Positions 32,891 to 44,689 of a DNA stretch of 64,000 bases are shown here, one piece after another (within the stretch, counting starts at the first letter, position 1; each line of letters opens with the position of its first letter). Below the pieces are notes generated by a model. The model did no database searches. It was not told the origin of the DNA and worked only from the letters and a program-made list of their open reading frames with translations. A program made the position numbers and the translations under genes. Source of the DNA: Nelumbo lutea (lineage: Eukaryota; Streptophyta; Magnoliopsida; Proteales; Nelumbonaceae); the NCBI GenBank assembly GCA_022828595.1, contig JAKGHH010000002.1, forward strand, positions 69,040,383 to 69,104,382, in the 5' to 3' direction.

Positions 32891-35192
32891 TATGCTCTAT
32901 CCATCATTAATTTCTCATAAATAGGCTTAATAGTTAATAAATTTCCATCATTGGAGTGAACCCATAACTAACCACCTTTTCAATCACTTGAGCAAGTAAA
33001 CCAATTCTCCCAATGGCATGTTGCTCCTCTGGCATACAAATTGAGGTAAGTGGTTAAGCATTTCATTGTCAAGTGTCCAACATTAAATCAATAACAAAAT
33101 AAACATTTTCTCTAAAACAACAAGTGGATTTTGCAACACAAAACCCTCAATATCTGGAATCCACGGATCCCCCCATATTTTGATACTTCTCCCATTACCC
33201 ACCCTCTTGCAACAACTACTTCTCAAAATCCCTCTAACTTTGCAAAGACCCTTCCAAATCAGAGAGCAAGTGCTACTAACTTTTGTTGATAGGAAATCAG
33301 AATGTTTAATATATTTATGCATTAGTAGATTTCTCCAAAATGACTCCTTTTCAATCAATAAATGCCAACCAATTTTGGTGACAAAAGCATCATTGGTTGT
33401 TTTAATTCTCCTTATCCTCAAACCTCCTTCAGCTTTAGGCTTACAACATAGGCTTTCCATTCTAGAAGAATGTATTCATAATATTTTCAATCTGGTCACA
33501 AGTGTGAACAAGCAAATTAAGAGTGAACTAACATTGTGTATGATGGGATAGCAGATGACACTATTAATTAGAACCATTCTACCCATCTGTGAGATAGGCA
33601 TAATCTTACTCTCTCAACATCTTTATAAACATTTGTCTTCCTTCTTCCAATGAATAAAGGCATTCCTAAATACCTTTCATTCCTTTCCATTCTCACTACA
33701 CTTAATCTACGGGAGATTATTTTTCCTTGTCTATGTGGTCAATTTTTACTAGAGAATATACCTAACTTCCCTACTTCTTGGCTCAAGCAACTCTCAAACT
33801 CACCTAGTATCCTAACCACCTCATTCACCTCTACAAGAGAAGCCCTCCCAAATATCAGCATATCATCTATAAACAAAAGATGAAACACCACTAGACACCC
33901 TCTCCCTATTCTATCCCCATGCAGTTTTTCATTCACTATTGCTTGGTCTATCATTAAGGAATGAACATTCATACATACAAAGAAAAGGCATGGGAAAGAG
34001 GGTCACCTTGCTAGAGGCCCCTAGTAGATGAAAACCTTAATGTATCCTCTCCATTCACCAGAACCGCTAAACTTGTAGTTAAGATGCACATCCTCATCAA
34101 TTGTATCCACTTTTGATCAAATCCTAAACATTCCTTCACTTTCAATAAGAAATTCCACTCCATTTTATCATATGCCTTTGCCATGTCAACCTTTAGAGCA
34201 AACACCCCCTATCCTCCTTTCTTCCTCTTCATATAATGAACAACTTCATGACCAATGATGATATTGTCATCGATTTGTCTACCTAGTAGCTGGTACAAAA
34301 GCATATTGCCGCGGTGATATAATTTTATCAAGTATCACCCTAAGTCTATAAGCTAGAAGTTTTGAAAATATTTTATAAACAATATTACAGAGGCTAATAG
34401 GACTAAACTAATGAACTAACTCAGGATTTAACCTTTGAAATTAGAACAATATTAGTAAATTTAATATCTTTGTCTATATTTTCACCATTAAATAAGGATT
34501 GCATCAACATAACAATATCATTACCAATAATGTTTCAAGTTTTTTGAAAAAAAAGAGCAAACATACCATCAAGTCCAAGAGCTTTGAGGGGACCTAAATG
34601 AAACACCACATTCCGTATCTCTTCATTCGTGGGAGTTATACATAATTCTACATTATCTTCCACTGTAAGTTAAGGCCTTAATAATTCTCTGACAGCAAGG
34701 GACGGGACCAGATTAGAGGTTGTGAAAACATCTCTAAAATATTGGACAAAAATATTATGTATTTCTTCTTCATTCTCCATCCAACTACCATCCCTTTTCT
34801 TCAACCTATCTAAAGCTAATCTCCTTCTATTGATGATTGTAGATAGATGGAAATACTTTGTATTTCTGTCTCCAAATCTCAACCAAGACTCCCTTGACCT
34901 TTGCCTCCAAAAAATCTCCTCCCTTTCTAGTAACTCATCCATCTCCCTTGCTAATTCTCTCTTTGTAACACCTTTGATGTAGGAATTTATACTGAAACTC
35001 CGCTAGCTCTTTTTATTTTTGTTTATTTATTGAAAAACATTTCCAAAATCAGAATGATTCCACTTACTTAAAGCAATTCTCACCTTTCTTATCTTATAGC
35101 AAACCTATTGGCCCACTAAACTATTACTTCATGAAATGCTTCATTCCATCTCACTATTTCTTACAATTCCATCAAAGCCTTCATGTTGTGTC
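32891..35192 (-). mobile_element. L1 LINE A, middle segment (reverse transcriptase)
   Basis: On the minus strand, from 34942 downward: RESWLRFGDRNTKYFHLSTI (pre-RT block), ALKVDMAKAYDKMEWNFLLK (RT motif with D-AKAYD), a region that should contain the QGDPLSP box but is shifted, HLLFIDDMLIFGRAS (the active-site box with FIDD in place of FADD), and 33460-33083 KPKAEGGLRIRRIKTTNDAF ... VGNGRSIKIWGDPWIPDIEG. Order and spacing match a plant L1 ORF2. The frame is broken between blocks, so it is dead. The LTR element at 29474-32890 interrupts it on one side and the copia element at 35193-40160 on the other. Confidence 0.88.
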
Positions 35193-35432
35193 TGTAGAGA
35201 TAAAGAGAGTTAGTCAAGGAGTTGAGGAGGCTATTTTTGTATTTTTACTTCTTGCTGTATTTTATTTTATCTTGTACACTTTCTTCTCTTGTAAACTAAA
35301 GACAATTTGGTCCTTTTACAGTTTAATATAAATATCTTTCTTAGGGTGTCGATCTCTCTATTGTACACACCCATAAATATGCCATTGTCTTTCCTTTTTT
35401 TTGGGTTTATAGATTTAGATTAGACTCTAACA
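35193..35432 (+). repeat. 5-prime LTR of the copia element
   Basis: 240 bp, TG...CA bounded, followed by the primer-binding site. It contains about 20 bp (around TTTCTTCTCTTGTAAACTAA) absent from the 3-prime LTR. Confidence 0.9.
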
Positions 35433-36090
35433 TGGTATATCAGAGTAGGTCACGAACTAGTCTATTGAGTTTTCTTCTGTCTTTTGAATCTTTTGGCATC
35501 TACGGGTCTTCCTAACAATACTTGGGAATTCTTTAGTGCCCTAAAATATTCTCTCACAAGGTTGTTTCAATCAGACCTTGACAGGTCTGAAATCTAAAAG
35601 TTTGTGCCACTAGTTTTACTTCTTTTTTTCGATTTGGTTAAAACTCAAGATCTATGTCTCTTAGAGAAGTTCTTGTGATCCTCTTCAGCCTGGTTGAAAT
35701 CGGTTTGGTTTAAGAAGGGTTTTATTCTTCTCTTGGTTCAGCATACTGTAATAGTTTCCTTTTTTGGACATCTGAGTGAAAGGTAGTAAGGTACCTTCCC
35801 ATCATCATCTCTTCTTTGATTTTTGATATTAGTCTTGGAAATCAACAATTTTTTATGCTAATGGCTTCAGAAAGAATAAATGTCCTTGTTAAATTTAATG
35901 GATCAAACTATGCCTTATGAAAGTTTAACTTCTAGTTTCATATTGAGGCAAGGGTCTTTGGGGCTATCTAGATGGAACTACACCTAAACCAAATGACTCA
36001 GACATTAAGGCTTTAGATTAGTGGAAAATTGATAATGCAAAGATTACATCATGGATTCTTGGACCGGTTGAGGTTGATACTACCATTCCT

Positions 36091-36402
36091 ATGAGAGGTT
36101 ATATAATAGCTTATGAGATGTATGAGTATCTCAATAAGGTATATCAGCAATCAAACACCTCTAGACAGTACCGGATAGAGGTTGATATCTTCCCATACTA
36201 TCAGAGAGAGAGAAAAGTCCAAGAATACTATGCAAGGTTTATTAATCTTTGGAGTGAATATGAGTTAGTATACCTAGGAAATGATCCGTCGGATTGTTGC
36301 GTGAAGTATATGAAGGAACACTTTGATAAAAGGAAGGTTATGCATTTCCTAATGCATCTTAGACCTGAGTTTGAAGTTGTCAGATCTAATATCTTGAGTT
36401 GA
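36091..36402 (+). pseudogene. Copia gag fragment (UBN2-type)
   Basis: A 103-codon open stretch, GYIIAYEMYEYLNKVYQQSN then YYARFINLWSEYELVYLGND, matches the copia gag core (A---W--L---Y-Q-N--R-Y-LE-D---------V--YY--F--LW-EYE). It continues from the upstream VKFNGSNYAL start at about 35895, which is separated by a stop, and ends at a TGA before GTLPNLDTILEEILRAETKF. Confidence 0.8.
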
Positions 36403-38114
36403 GGAACACTTCCTAATTTAGATACTATTCTTGAAGAAATTTTGAGAGCTGAAACCAAATTTTCCACACAGACCACACTTGATGGGAGGAAAGACTCCAA
36501 TATTGATGTTGTTTTCCTAGCAACTAAATCAAAAGGGAAGAAGAAACTCTCCTTAATGTAGTGCTATGAATGCAAAGAGTTCAAACATGTCCCACACAGT
36601 AAGAAGAAGAATACCTACACTTATTACAAGCAATAGGGGCATATCATTATAGAATGTCCGACTCGACCACTAAAAGAAAATGGATCTAATCAGAAGAAAA
36701 GGGTCTTATAAAGCCTACGAGACATCCATAGAGAACTCAAATGCCTCATCTACCATTACTTCAGTGGCTTTAGAAAGTGATACCTCTTGTGGTATTTATG
36801 AAGAACGGATTTGCTAGCTCATGTCCTTGGCTACCTCTTTCGCTTTCTTAGCTATTGGCATGTCTGGTAAGTCTTCTACCTTCTATCCTTCATCAAACCA
36901 CATTTAGATTATAGATTTTGGTACATCTAATCACATGATAGGGACCTCCATTAGTCAGTCTCCTAAACCCCATCTTTCTAATAAACATATTGTCACTGCA
37001 AATTGTGATAAACTATATATACTTGGTTGTGATGATTTACAGTTATACCTCTAAGTCATCTTACTTTCACCTACCCAAGACCTTATTTGCACCCAAATTA
37101 ACCACTAATTTGATTTTTATTGGTCAACTTGCAAAATGTGGTAACATTGTCTTGCTTTCCTCTAGTGGTTGTTTAATACAAAACCAACAAATTGGGAAGG
37201 TGAAGGGGAAGGGGCATAGATTAGGTCAATTGTTTGCTCTAAAGTTTAAGAAGAAGAAAGTTAATTCAATTTCTACTTCTTGTTTGCTCTCTACTACATC
37301 TAGTTTTGAATCTTTTAGTTGTAATAATGACTAGAACTTTTAGCATAGAGGCCTCAGTCATCATTTTTCTAAGAAACTTGATTATCTATTTGCTTCTGGT
37401 AGTTTATCGAGTTCTACTATTTCCTTTAAGAATGTTAATAAATCTTGAATTACTTGTTTGAGCAAAATTCATATTTTACCCTTTTCTTCTCATTTTGAAC
37501 ATGCAACATTTCCTTTTTATTTAATACATAATGATGTTTAGTTGTCTCCAGCTACTTCTAGACTAAGATCTAAATATTTTGTTACTTTCATTGATGACTA
37601 CACTCGTTTCACTTGAATTTATTTTCTCTACAAGAAATCTAAAGTTTATCATACATTCAAATTATTTCAAGCTTATGTTGACACCCAATTTAAAGAAAAA
37701 ATGTGTCATATGATCTAATTAAGGGGGAAAGTACTTTGATGGGGATTTTCAGGCTTATTTGAAACAACAGGGAATCCAATCCCAAAAATCATGTCCTAGT
37801 ATTCCTCAACTAAATGGAATAGCAAAAAAAAAAAAAAAAAAAAAGAATAGATACATCTTGAGTGTAGTCCAAACCCTTTTGTAGGATTCTTATATTCCTT
37901 CTTAGTTTTGGGTTGAGGCAGCCAACATTGTTGTGTATCTAATAAATCTTCTTTCATCATCTGTTTTGAATAACACTTCATGATCTCCCTTTCAATCCAT
38001 TTTCACAAACCTCTAAACCGATCCTTGCTCAAATTTTTTGGTTGTGTTTTCTTCGTTCCTCTTCCACCCCATGAGCATACCAAGTTGATTGCATAGGCAG
38101 CATTATGTGCCTTT

Positions 38115-39080
38115 GTGGGGTATAGTCCTGATCACAAGGGGTTCATTTGTTATAATCCCAAAGCTCGTCATATTAGGATTTCTCGTAATATCATCCTTCT
38201 TGAGCATATATCTTTCTTTGAGCATATTGTTAAATTTCCTACTCCTTATGTTTCTTTGTTGCGCAACTCTGACTCGACAAATCTTTCAAATGCTTCGACA
38301 TCACCCATGCAACAACCCCAGACCTACTTTAGAAGACAAAAGTCTACATCAGCTCCTATGCCCCTTCTATCTTCTCCAACATCAGCTATTGATCCAATTA
38401 TACCATCAATTTCTATAAGTTCTCTTAATCCACCACCTGAACCCATTGCACCCACTTTGTGTTGCTTTTCTAAAATTTTTTGCCCTCTTTACCGCTATAG
38501 TTATTCTCCAGACCATAGTTCATTTTCTGTTATTTTATCCACCACAGATATTCCCAAGACTTATGAACAAGTTTTAACAATTCCACATTGGAAATACGCC
38601 ATGGACTCTGAGATCCAAGCCCTTCTTGAGAATGGCACCTGGATTTGGTTAAAGCTCCTCCTAAAGCCTCTCTCATTGGGAGCCACCGAGTTTACTCAGT
38701 AAAATTGAAGTTAGATGGAAGTCTAGATAGGTATAAGGCTAGACTTGTTGCTCAAGGCTATAAGCATGAATATGGGATAAATTATGAGAAGACATTTGCT
38801 CTTGTGGCCAACATGACTATGGTCAAACTTCTACTACAGACCCTCAGCTTGTTTGTTGTCTCAAGAAGTCTTTGTATGGCCTGAAACAAGCACCTAGGGC
38901 CTAGTTTGAGAGATTCATATCTATAATCACTGATGCTAAATTTATCCAAAGCTCTTCTGATCATTCACTCACCTTACATTGGAATCAATGTGTAACTCTT
39001 CTTCTCCTATATGTTGATGATATAATCATTACAGGGAATGATGTAGAAGGGATAATTGATCTGAAATGACTCTTTAGTGA
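38115..39080 (+). pseudogene. Copia integrase C terminus and reverse transcriptase region
   Basis: 38115-38702 reads GYSPDHKGFICYNPKARHIR (post-integrase block) and, after a Ser/Pro-rich linker, YEQVLTIPHWKYAMDSEIQA (RT entry). The next frame (38645-38884) gives KLKLDGSLDRYKARLVAQGY, INYEKTFALVANMTMVKLLL; a later one has YVDDIIITGND. All are standard copia RT blocks, now in shifted frames. Confidence 0.85.
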
Positions 39081-39613
39081 CTCCTTTAAGATGAAGGATT
39101 TGGGCCCTTTAACTTACTTCTTGGGACTTGAGGTCAGTCATAATTCCCATGGTTATTTTGTTAATCAGCATAAGTATACAATGGATCTTGTCAAAATGGC
39201 TAATCTCGGTGACTCTATAAGATTGTTGATATTCTCTTAGATGTTAATTTGAAACTAAGCAAGGATGATGGTTCCCCTCTTGAATATCCTACGCTTTACC
39301 GGCAATTGGTAGGCAGCTTAATATATCTTACAATGACTTGACCAGATATATCATATGCAATTCAGATAGCCACAGATCTATAGTCCATTGAATTATTAGG
39401 TATCTAAGGGGAACCTTATCTCATGGATTACACTTCTCCTCCTCTCCATCCACTAGCCTTATTGCCTAGTCGATGATGATTGGGCTAGTTGTCCAAACAC
39501 TCAATGATCCACTACATGCTAGTGTGTCTTTTTTGGTAACTCTTCTTATTTCCTAGAAGTATAAGAAACAATATACAGTTTCAAAATCTTCCACTAAAGC
39601 TGAATATAGAGCC

Positions 39614-39928
39614 ATGTCTTCAATATGTAATGAAATTATATGGCTTAGAGCTCTTCTACAAAACATACTACAGGAGTCACCACCATTAATTCCCCACTTT
39701 GCGGGCGATGCTAGTGTAATCAAAATTACTCACAATCCTGTTTTTCATGAGTGCACAAAACACATTGAAGTTGATTGCCACTTCATTCGCGATCTTCCTC
39801 AAGTTGGTATTGTTTCTCTTTCCCACGTATCCTCTGGGTTTCAACTTGCTAATCTCTTGACAAACGCTATGTCACAAGCACGACACTTATTCCTTATGGA
39901 CAAACTAATGTCGATTCCTAGGCATTAG
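39614..39928 (+). pseudogene. Copia RNase H C terminus
   Basis: 104-codon open frame: NEIIWLRALLQNILQESPPL ... NPVFHECTKHIEVDCHFIRD ... GFQLANLLTNAMSQARHLFL. The first part of RNase H lies upstream in other frames (KSSTKAEYRAMSS). It ends just before the polypurine tract. Confidence 0.85.
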
Positions 39929-39940
39929 TTTGAGGGGGAG

Positions 39941-40160
39941 TGTAGAGATAAAGAGAGTTAGTCGAGGAGCTGAGGAGGCTATTTTTGTATTTTTACCTCT
40001 TGTATTTTATTTTATCTTGTACACTAAAGAAAATTTTGTTCTTTGATAGTTTAATATAAATATCTTTCTTAGGGTGTCAATCTCTTTATTGGACACACCC
40101 ACAAATCTGTTGATATCTCTCCCTTTTTTGGGGTTTACAGACTTAGATCAGACTCTGACA
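39941..40160 (+). repeat. 3-prime LTR of the copia element
   Basis: 220 bp, begins TGTAGAGATAAAGAGAGTTA, ends GACTCTGACA. Preceded by the polypurine tract. Confidence 0.9.
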
Positions 40161-41960
40161 ACATCCACATCATTTCAAATTTGAATCTTTTTCTCCTAAC
40201 ACCCTTATCACCGACTAAATTGATAAAAATAGGATTGTGGTCTGAACAAAATATAGTTAGATGTTGGACGGTAGCATGAGGAAACAACAATCTCCATTCA
40301 CCATTGACCAACATTATTCAAGCCTCTCTCTTACATTGGCCAAACCTAACCTCTTATTCGACCATGTAAACCATAGCCCACTAAATGTCTACATCCCATA
40401 TCTATCAACCCATAAGCACCAGTTACTCTTTGAAACAGACTCACACTAGATGACCCCCTAATCCTTGTAACTTCTTTCTTAGCTTCATGTACTATATCAT
40501 TAAAATCACCACAACCAAGGACCAGTATGATTTGCAACCACACACAAATTCCAAAGTTCAGCACGTTAGTGTTTTTGTGGATCCCCATACACATAGGTGA
40601 GTAACCATTCTTGTATATTCGGATATCCTTTCGCCATGGCTGCTACTAAATTTTTGTAGGCAAATAAGACTTCAATGTCTAATCCCTCTCTCTAAGCTAG
40701 CTATAAGACTAACCCACCCTTCAGCCTCCATCACCTTATTATGCCAAAAACCAATCCTTTTCATCACTATCTTTACCCTTATCTCCTTTGCCTTAGTCTC
40801 TAATAAAAAGAAAAATTACATCAGGTCTTTGTGTGTGGGAGAGTTGGCCTAGTTCCTGGACTATAGGAGGACCTCCCACCCCCCTACAATTCCAACTGGC
40901 GATTTTTAGGGTTGTAGAGAGGGACAACCACTGAAAACCCAGCTCCGTCCAATTAAGACTCTACCCCTTGTACACCAAAATCTATAGAATTCAATAACTC
41001 CCCAACCCCAATTGAATCTTTCTAACATATTCTTTTGCTTGTCTTTTACGGGTGAAAATCCACTCAGATTCCATCTCATCACTGAGCCCCTTTAACCACC
41101 CCAGTATCACTAAACCCACCATTACAGAATTTATAACAGGTTGAGTCATTTTTGTAACTGACGTCACATACCATCATTCCTTCCTCTAGCACAGATCACC
41201 CATCTCCACCATCATCCCCTATAATTCTGAACATTGGGGCATCCAAGTTTGAAACAAACCATCATCATCAGTCTTCTTCTTAGCTACCTTGCTAGTTTCA
41301 CTCCCCTTGAGTCACTCTGACAACCCTCTCCACTCTCAAATCCTCCACTATGACCATCCTTAATTTACACCATTGCTGCTACCAGCACCTCTACTGTTTG
41401 CACGAATCCCCAAGCCCCTCCCCCACCCCACCCAAATTCACACTATCACTGTCACTCCCAATAATAGTCATCATGTGTCCCATACACCCACAATAAAAAC
41501 AAAAAAAATATCAAGTTTTTCCTATTTTATTGTCGCTCAAATTGTCTTCTCAACAAAGGAACTCTTCTTCATAAAGGCTTAGCTTCCTCAAATCTACCAC
41601 ACAATAAAAAAAGATGAGACCAAACCATACCCCTCACAAGATTGCCCCCCACAACGTCCCATAGCACATTCCTGCCCTGTATTGAGAGTGATAATACTAG
41701 AAATAATGATGTCATCATCGGGAGATGTTTTCAATACACAGCGGGAATGTGCTATGGAACGTTATAGGGGACTGATTTGAATTCAAAAAAGATGGCTCAT
41801 CCACAATCATGTGTGATCAACATTTACACCTCGAACAAGATCCCCCACCTTACTAGCCACCTTGCGCCCAATGGAGTCAATCCGGTATTCTATAGGTAGA
41901 CTATGGATTTGAATCATGAATAGGAATAAGTATGATCAATGTAATTAGCAAGTTAAAGGA
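40161..41960 (-). mobile_element. L1 LINE A, 5-prime segment (ORF1 end and AP endonuclease)
   Basis: Minus-strand blocks in order: near 41950-41830 FQIHSLPIEYRIDSIGRKVA (ORF1 linker); near 41510-41470 CFYCGCMGHMMT (zinc knuckle, CX2CX4H); near 40900 SWNCRGVGGPPIVQELGQL (endonuclease start); 40594-40346 GDFNDIVHEAKKE, VTGAYGLIDMG (GDFN active-site block); near 40250-40165 SDHNPI-like and RFKFEMMWM. The last block stops at the copia boundary and resumes beyond it (HEGFDGIVRN near 35180), which supports the nesting. Disabled by shifts. A MITE (41645-41772) sits in the ORF1 part. Confidence 0.82.
41645..41772. repeat. Foldback MITE inside LINE ORF1
   Basis: The left arm CCCCCACAACGTCCCATAGC continuing ACATTCC is the near-exact inverse of the right arm GGGAATGTGCTATGGAACGT ending TATAGGGGAC. 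The core has a GATGTCATCATC palindrome-like motif. A second, more decayed copy lies at 47050-47166. Confidence 0.75.
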
Positions 41961-41999
41961 CCTAATGGACAATTCAATTTCATAAAATATAGAAAAGTT

Positions 42000-42790
42000 A
42001 AATCAATTGTTTGTGTCAGTTTATGTCCAAGCAATTCTTAAAACACATTTTTAGCAAAAATGTCTATGAAAAGTTTCTATGGTTGGGCTCTCCCAAGGGG
42101 AATTTACTGTTAAAAATTTTTACTATAATTTGTGGTTGGATTCTAGTGTGAGGATAGAGGAGATACAATTCAAATTAGCTGATTTTGGTCACTAGGGATT
42201 TCCTACTCGCTTTTCCTACCCACCGTGAATTGAAGCCACACATCTCTATTATGAATTGAGAGATGTGTGGTTGCAATTTAGAGCGGGTAGAGAGTGGATA
42301 GAAAAAGTGAGTAGGAAATTTGGGCTCAATTTTGGTATGAATGTGGACCATGTATATTCTTTGTTGTAGTTTTCAAGGAGGGATCTCTTCTTCATCTGTT
42401 CTATTTTTATCCATTTACTAAGGTAGTGTTATTTTCTTCCCCATGGGGTTTCGGAATAAATGTCTCTAGTTTTTCCTCTTTTGTTGATTTTCTATTGTTC
42501 ATCTTGAATGCTCCTCCTGTGAGTAGTAAAGACGGTGCCAACATTTGCTTAACCTGGATTGCTATTGTTTTTTATTTCATTTGGCAATGCTAAGAATTGT
42601 GCAATTCAGTGATGAAGTGAAATCTGTTCATTGGGTTGTGGAATATGTTAAGAGGACTTTTATGGACACTAATGCCTTAAATTTTGATATTCAAGAGCAA
42701 TCGACTAAGGCTTTGTCATGCAGGCCTAATGATGACTATTTGCTTATGTTGAATTTGTTTGGTGCTATCAAAAATAGACATGTTCATGGT
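42000..42790 (+). mobile_element. L1 LINE B, first part (post-RT region)
   Basis: Plus-strand reading gives WIAIVFYFIWQ near 42560, then SDEVKSVHWVVEYVKRTFMD, like the WI--V-YFIW--RN---F segment between the RT and RNase H of plant L1s. Its RNase H resumes at 44690 after an inserted block. A foldback MITE at 42199-42322 interrupts it. Confidence 0.55.
42199..42322. repeat. Foldback MITE with 50-60-bp arms
   Basis: The left arm ATTTCCTACTCGCTTTTCCT ... CCACACATCTCT (42199-42248) pairs with AGAGATGTGTGG ... GTGAGTAGGAAAT (about 42260-42322) around the short loop ATTATGAATTG. The right arm carries a few extra bases. Non-coding. Confidence 0.75.
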
Positions 42791-43002
42791 TAGGGTGGGC
42801 CAAGCTTTGTCTATTTATCAACAAAATTACATTCAGGTCCGAACCCGAGCTCGAACAAAAATTTGAAAATATAATCTTTTTTATTTTTTATTTAAAGTGT
42901 TTTATTTATATTAAAAACCCTCAAAATAAAAAATAATAAAAGATCCCACTATTAATTGAAAAAAGAGAAAAAAAAAAAAGAAAAGAGAAACAAAGAAAAA
43001 AT

Positions 43003-43006
<4 letters not shown>

Positions 43007-43055
<49 letters not shown>

Positions 43056-43071
43056 GTATGTATGTATGTAT
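43007..43071. repeat. (TA)n followed by (TATG)n microsatellite
   Basis: About 45 bases of TA dinucleotides, then four TATG units. Located in the AT-rich core of the GC-rich MITE, just left of the MULE insertion whose target (TATATATTA) is in the same AT-rich DNA. Confidence 0.95.
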
Positions 43072-43095
43072 ATTTTTATTATATAATATATATTA

Positions 43096-44504
43096 GGGTA
43101 AATTTCTTAAACTACCCTTATGATTTAGCTAATTAACTAACTCTATCCTTAGCGTTTGAAAATTGACTAAATGTACCCTTATTATTTCTGACAATTGACT
43201 AGCACTACCCCTGTCACTAGCATCCGTTTATTTTCTGTTAAAATCCATACACATGTGACACTATGTGATTTTTAAAAATTTTAAAACCCAATATTACCCT
43301 CATCCCTTTCCTTTGGACTGACAGCCCCTACAATCCGGAGAGCTTCTCTAGGATCTTGCCAAAAAGCTCATTCCAACTAGAAATTGCCAGGAAAATGTTG
43401 GTGAAGCGGCGAAATCGAAAATGCAAAAGACTTCATCGGTTAAGGAAAGAATGAACAATAATAACACCAACAGCGGCAACAAGAAGAAGAAATCTTAGGA
43501 ATATAGTAAAGAAGAGCCAGAGGTGGTAGCCACAGCTACTACCATGGTGGTTCCAGCACCGTTCCTCCGACCGGAATTGATCTCCCTCAAGGAAGCTCGT
43601 TCTCTACACCAAACCAGGTTGTTGTTTGTGTGATGGCCTCAAAGAAAAGCCTCAAGCAGCTTTTTTAGTTGTCGGCCCAGATTCCCTGCACGATGTTCAT
43701 TTGCAGGTTCGTCCCCATGCTTTCTTCCTTTGTTTTTTCAAATTTAGATCTATATATGTGTTTTGTTTGATATGTTTCTTACTTATATTGTTTATTTTAT
43801 TGAATAGATAAGATCGCATCCAATTACCGACTGCCGCGACCACCGCCCATAGTAGCAGCATCGGCAGCGAATGAGTGGTAATGGAACAGACAAGGGATAG
43901 TAAGTGGGTTGGGTCCTTTGGGAGATGCAAAGAACCCAAACAATAATAATCGTGACAGTCATGGAATAGGTGCTCAGCAACATCAAATTCCAAGCATAAA
44001 TGCGGACTCAGTAGCTGCCATGCATCAGATTTCTTCTTCCTCCATTCCCTTCCCAGATTTGTAGATCTGGGACTTGCGACTTTAAAAAAGGAGAAGATTT
44101 CTCCTATTTGACGTTTTAGAGAGAGAGAGAGAGGGAGATACTAGATATAGAGGAAGAAATGACTTTGAACGAAGAATAGAGGAGAAAAAACTCACCGACC
44201 TTCGACTGAAGTTCGTGGTAGTTCCAGTGTCATTCTTCGTTGGCTGGAGTCAAGTTCCGCTGTTCTGCATTTGCAGCGACCGCCGTCAATGACAATGGCG
44301 ATGGTAGCCTGTCTGAGAGGGATTGAGTTAAGTTAAAAACAAGGATATAAATATAATTTCGCATAGGGGTATAATGGACATTTTACCTTTTTTGTCCATA
44401 TTTAACGGTTAAGGGTACACTTAGTCAATTTAATCAATTTTCAAACAATAAGGATAGAGTTAATCAATTAGCTATTTTATAAAGATGGTTTAAGAAATTT
44501 ACCC
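43096..44504. mobile_element. Pack-MULE with exact 9-bp target duplication
   Basis: The left terminus GGGTAAATTTCTTAAACTAC and right terminus ...GGTTTAAGAAATTTACCC are inverted repeats continuing for about 100 bp (TTAGCTAATTAACTAACTCT versus its inverse). TATATATTA at 43087-43095 is repeated exactly at 44505-44513: a 9-bp target duplication typical of Mutator-like elements. It has no transposase. Inside is GC-richer DNA including a glutaredoxin-like exon and donor splice site at 43590-43706. The termini belong to the same family as the MULE at 7935-11426. Confidence 0.92.
43590..43706 (+). pseudogene. Captured glutaredoxin-like (DUF836 / C5orf63-like) exon fragment
   Basis: An open frame reads RKLVLYTKPGCCLCDGLKEK, then PQAAFLVVGPDSLHDVHLQ, and is followed by V and an apparent donor (CAG then GTTCGT at 43707). 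This matches the N-terminal part of plant DUF836 glutaredoxin-like proteins, including the redox motif CCLC. The intron-like sequence runs to about 43807 (TTGAATAG), but the expected next exon (RDI--N--W---Y-YEIPV) is not there. The presence of a splice donor shows DNA-level capture, not reverse transcription. Upstream (43380-43580) no known exon is recognised. Family assignment by motif recall. Confidence 0.7.
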
Positions 44505-44689
44505 TATATATTATCAAGTCAAGGCATGGGACAAACTTTTTTGAGAAAGTCTTAGCCCAGCCCAAAACAAGGTCGGGCCTGATGTTTTATTCTTAAGCCC
44601 GCGGGCCTAAAATAATGTCCAAACTTGACTTAGAACTGATTGAGCCATGCCGGCCCGTTGGGCTACCCGATCCATAAACATGTATAATC

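Larger units (their letters stand above)
35193..40160 (+). mobile_element. Nearly full-length, inactivated Ty1-copia retrotransposon
   Basis: The LTRs at 35193-35432 and 39941-40160 begin TGTAGAGATAAAGAGAGTTA and end GACTCTRACA. A primer-binding site (TGGTATATCAGAG, a tRNA-iMet site with two extra bases) follows the 5-prime LTR; the polypurine tract TTTGAGGGGGAG precedes the 3-prime LTR. Domains in copia order: gag (35860-36400), zinc knuckles (36567-36660), protease (36905-37020, IIDFGTSNHMIGTS where DSGT or DSGA is usual), integrase (37560-37690, FVTFIDDYTRFT), RT (38550-39030, ending in the YVDDIIITGND box) and RNase H (39590-39930, NPVFHECTKHIEVDCHFIRD). Many frameshifts and stops disable it. 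It is nested in LINE A. No exact 5-bp target duplication: GTGTC and ACATC differ by three transitions. Confidence 0.92.
42791..44670. mobile_element. GC-rich MITE-like element split by a Pack-MULE
   Basis: The left part begins TAGGGTGGGCCAAGC and contains GTCCGAACCCGAGCTCG; the right part (44530-44670) contains GGTCGGGCCTG, GCCCGCGGGCC and CCGGCCCGTTGGGCTACCCGA. GC-rich ends around an AT-rich core match the design of the hAT MITE at 17652-18191. The two halves are separated by the 1.4-kb MULE at 43096-44504. Flanking 8-mers do not match exactly, so its ends are uncertain. Confidence 0.5.

Noticed and set aside
35188..40165. Target-site duplication of the copia element (GTGTC versus ACATC)
   Set aside because: Only two of five bases agree; could be decayed but is not evidence by itself.
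42199..42322. Stem-loop as a possible microRNA precursor
   Set aside because: Arms are near-perfect along their whole length and the locus lies in a LINE, which fits a MITE better than a miRNA gene; small-RNA data would decide.
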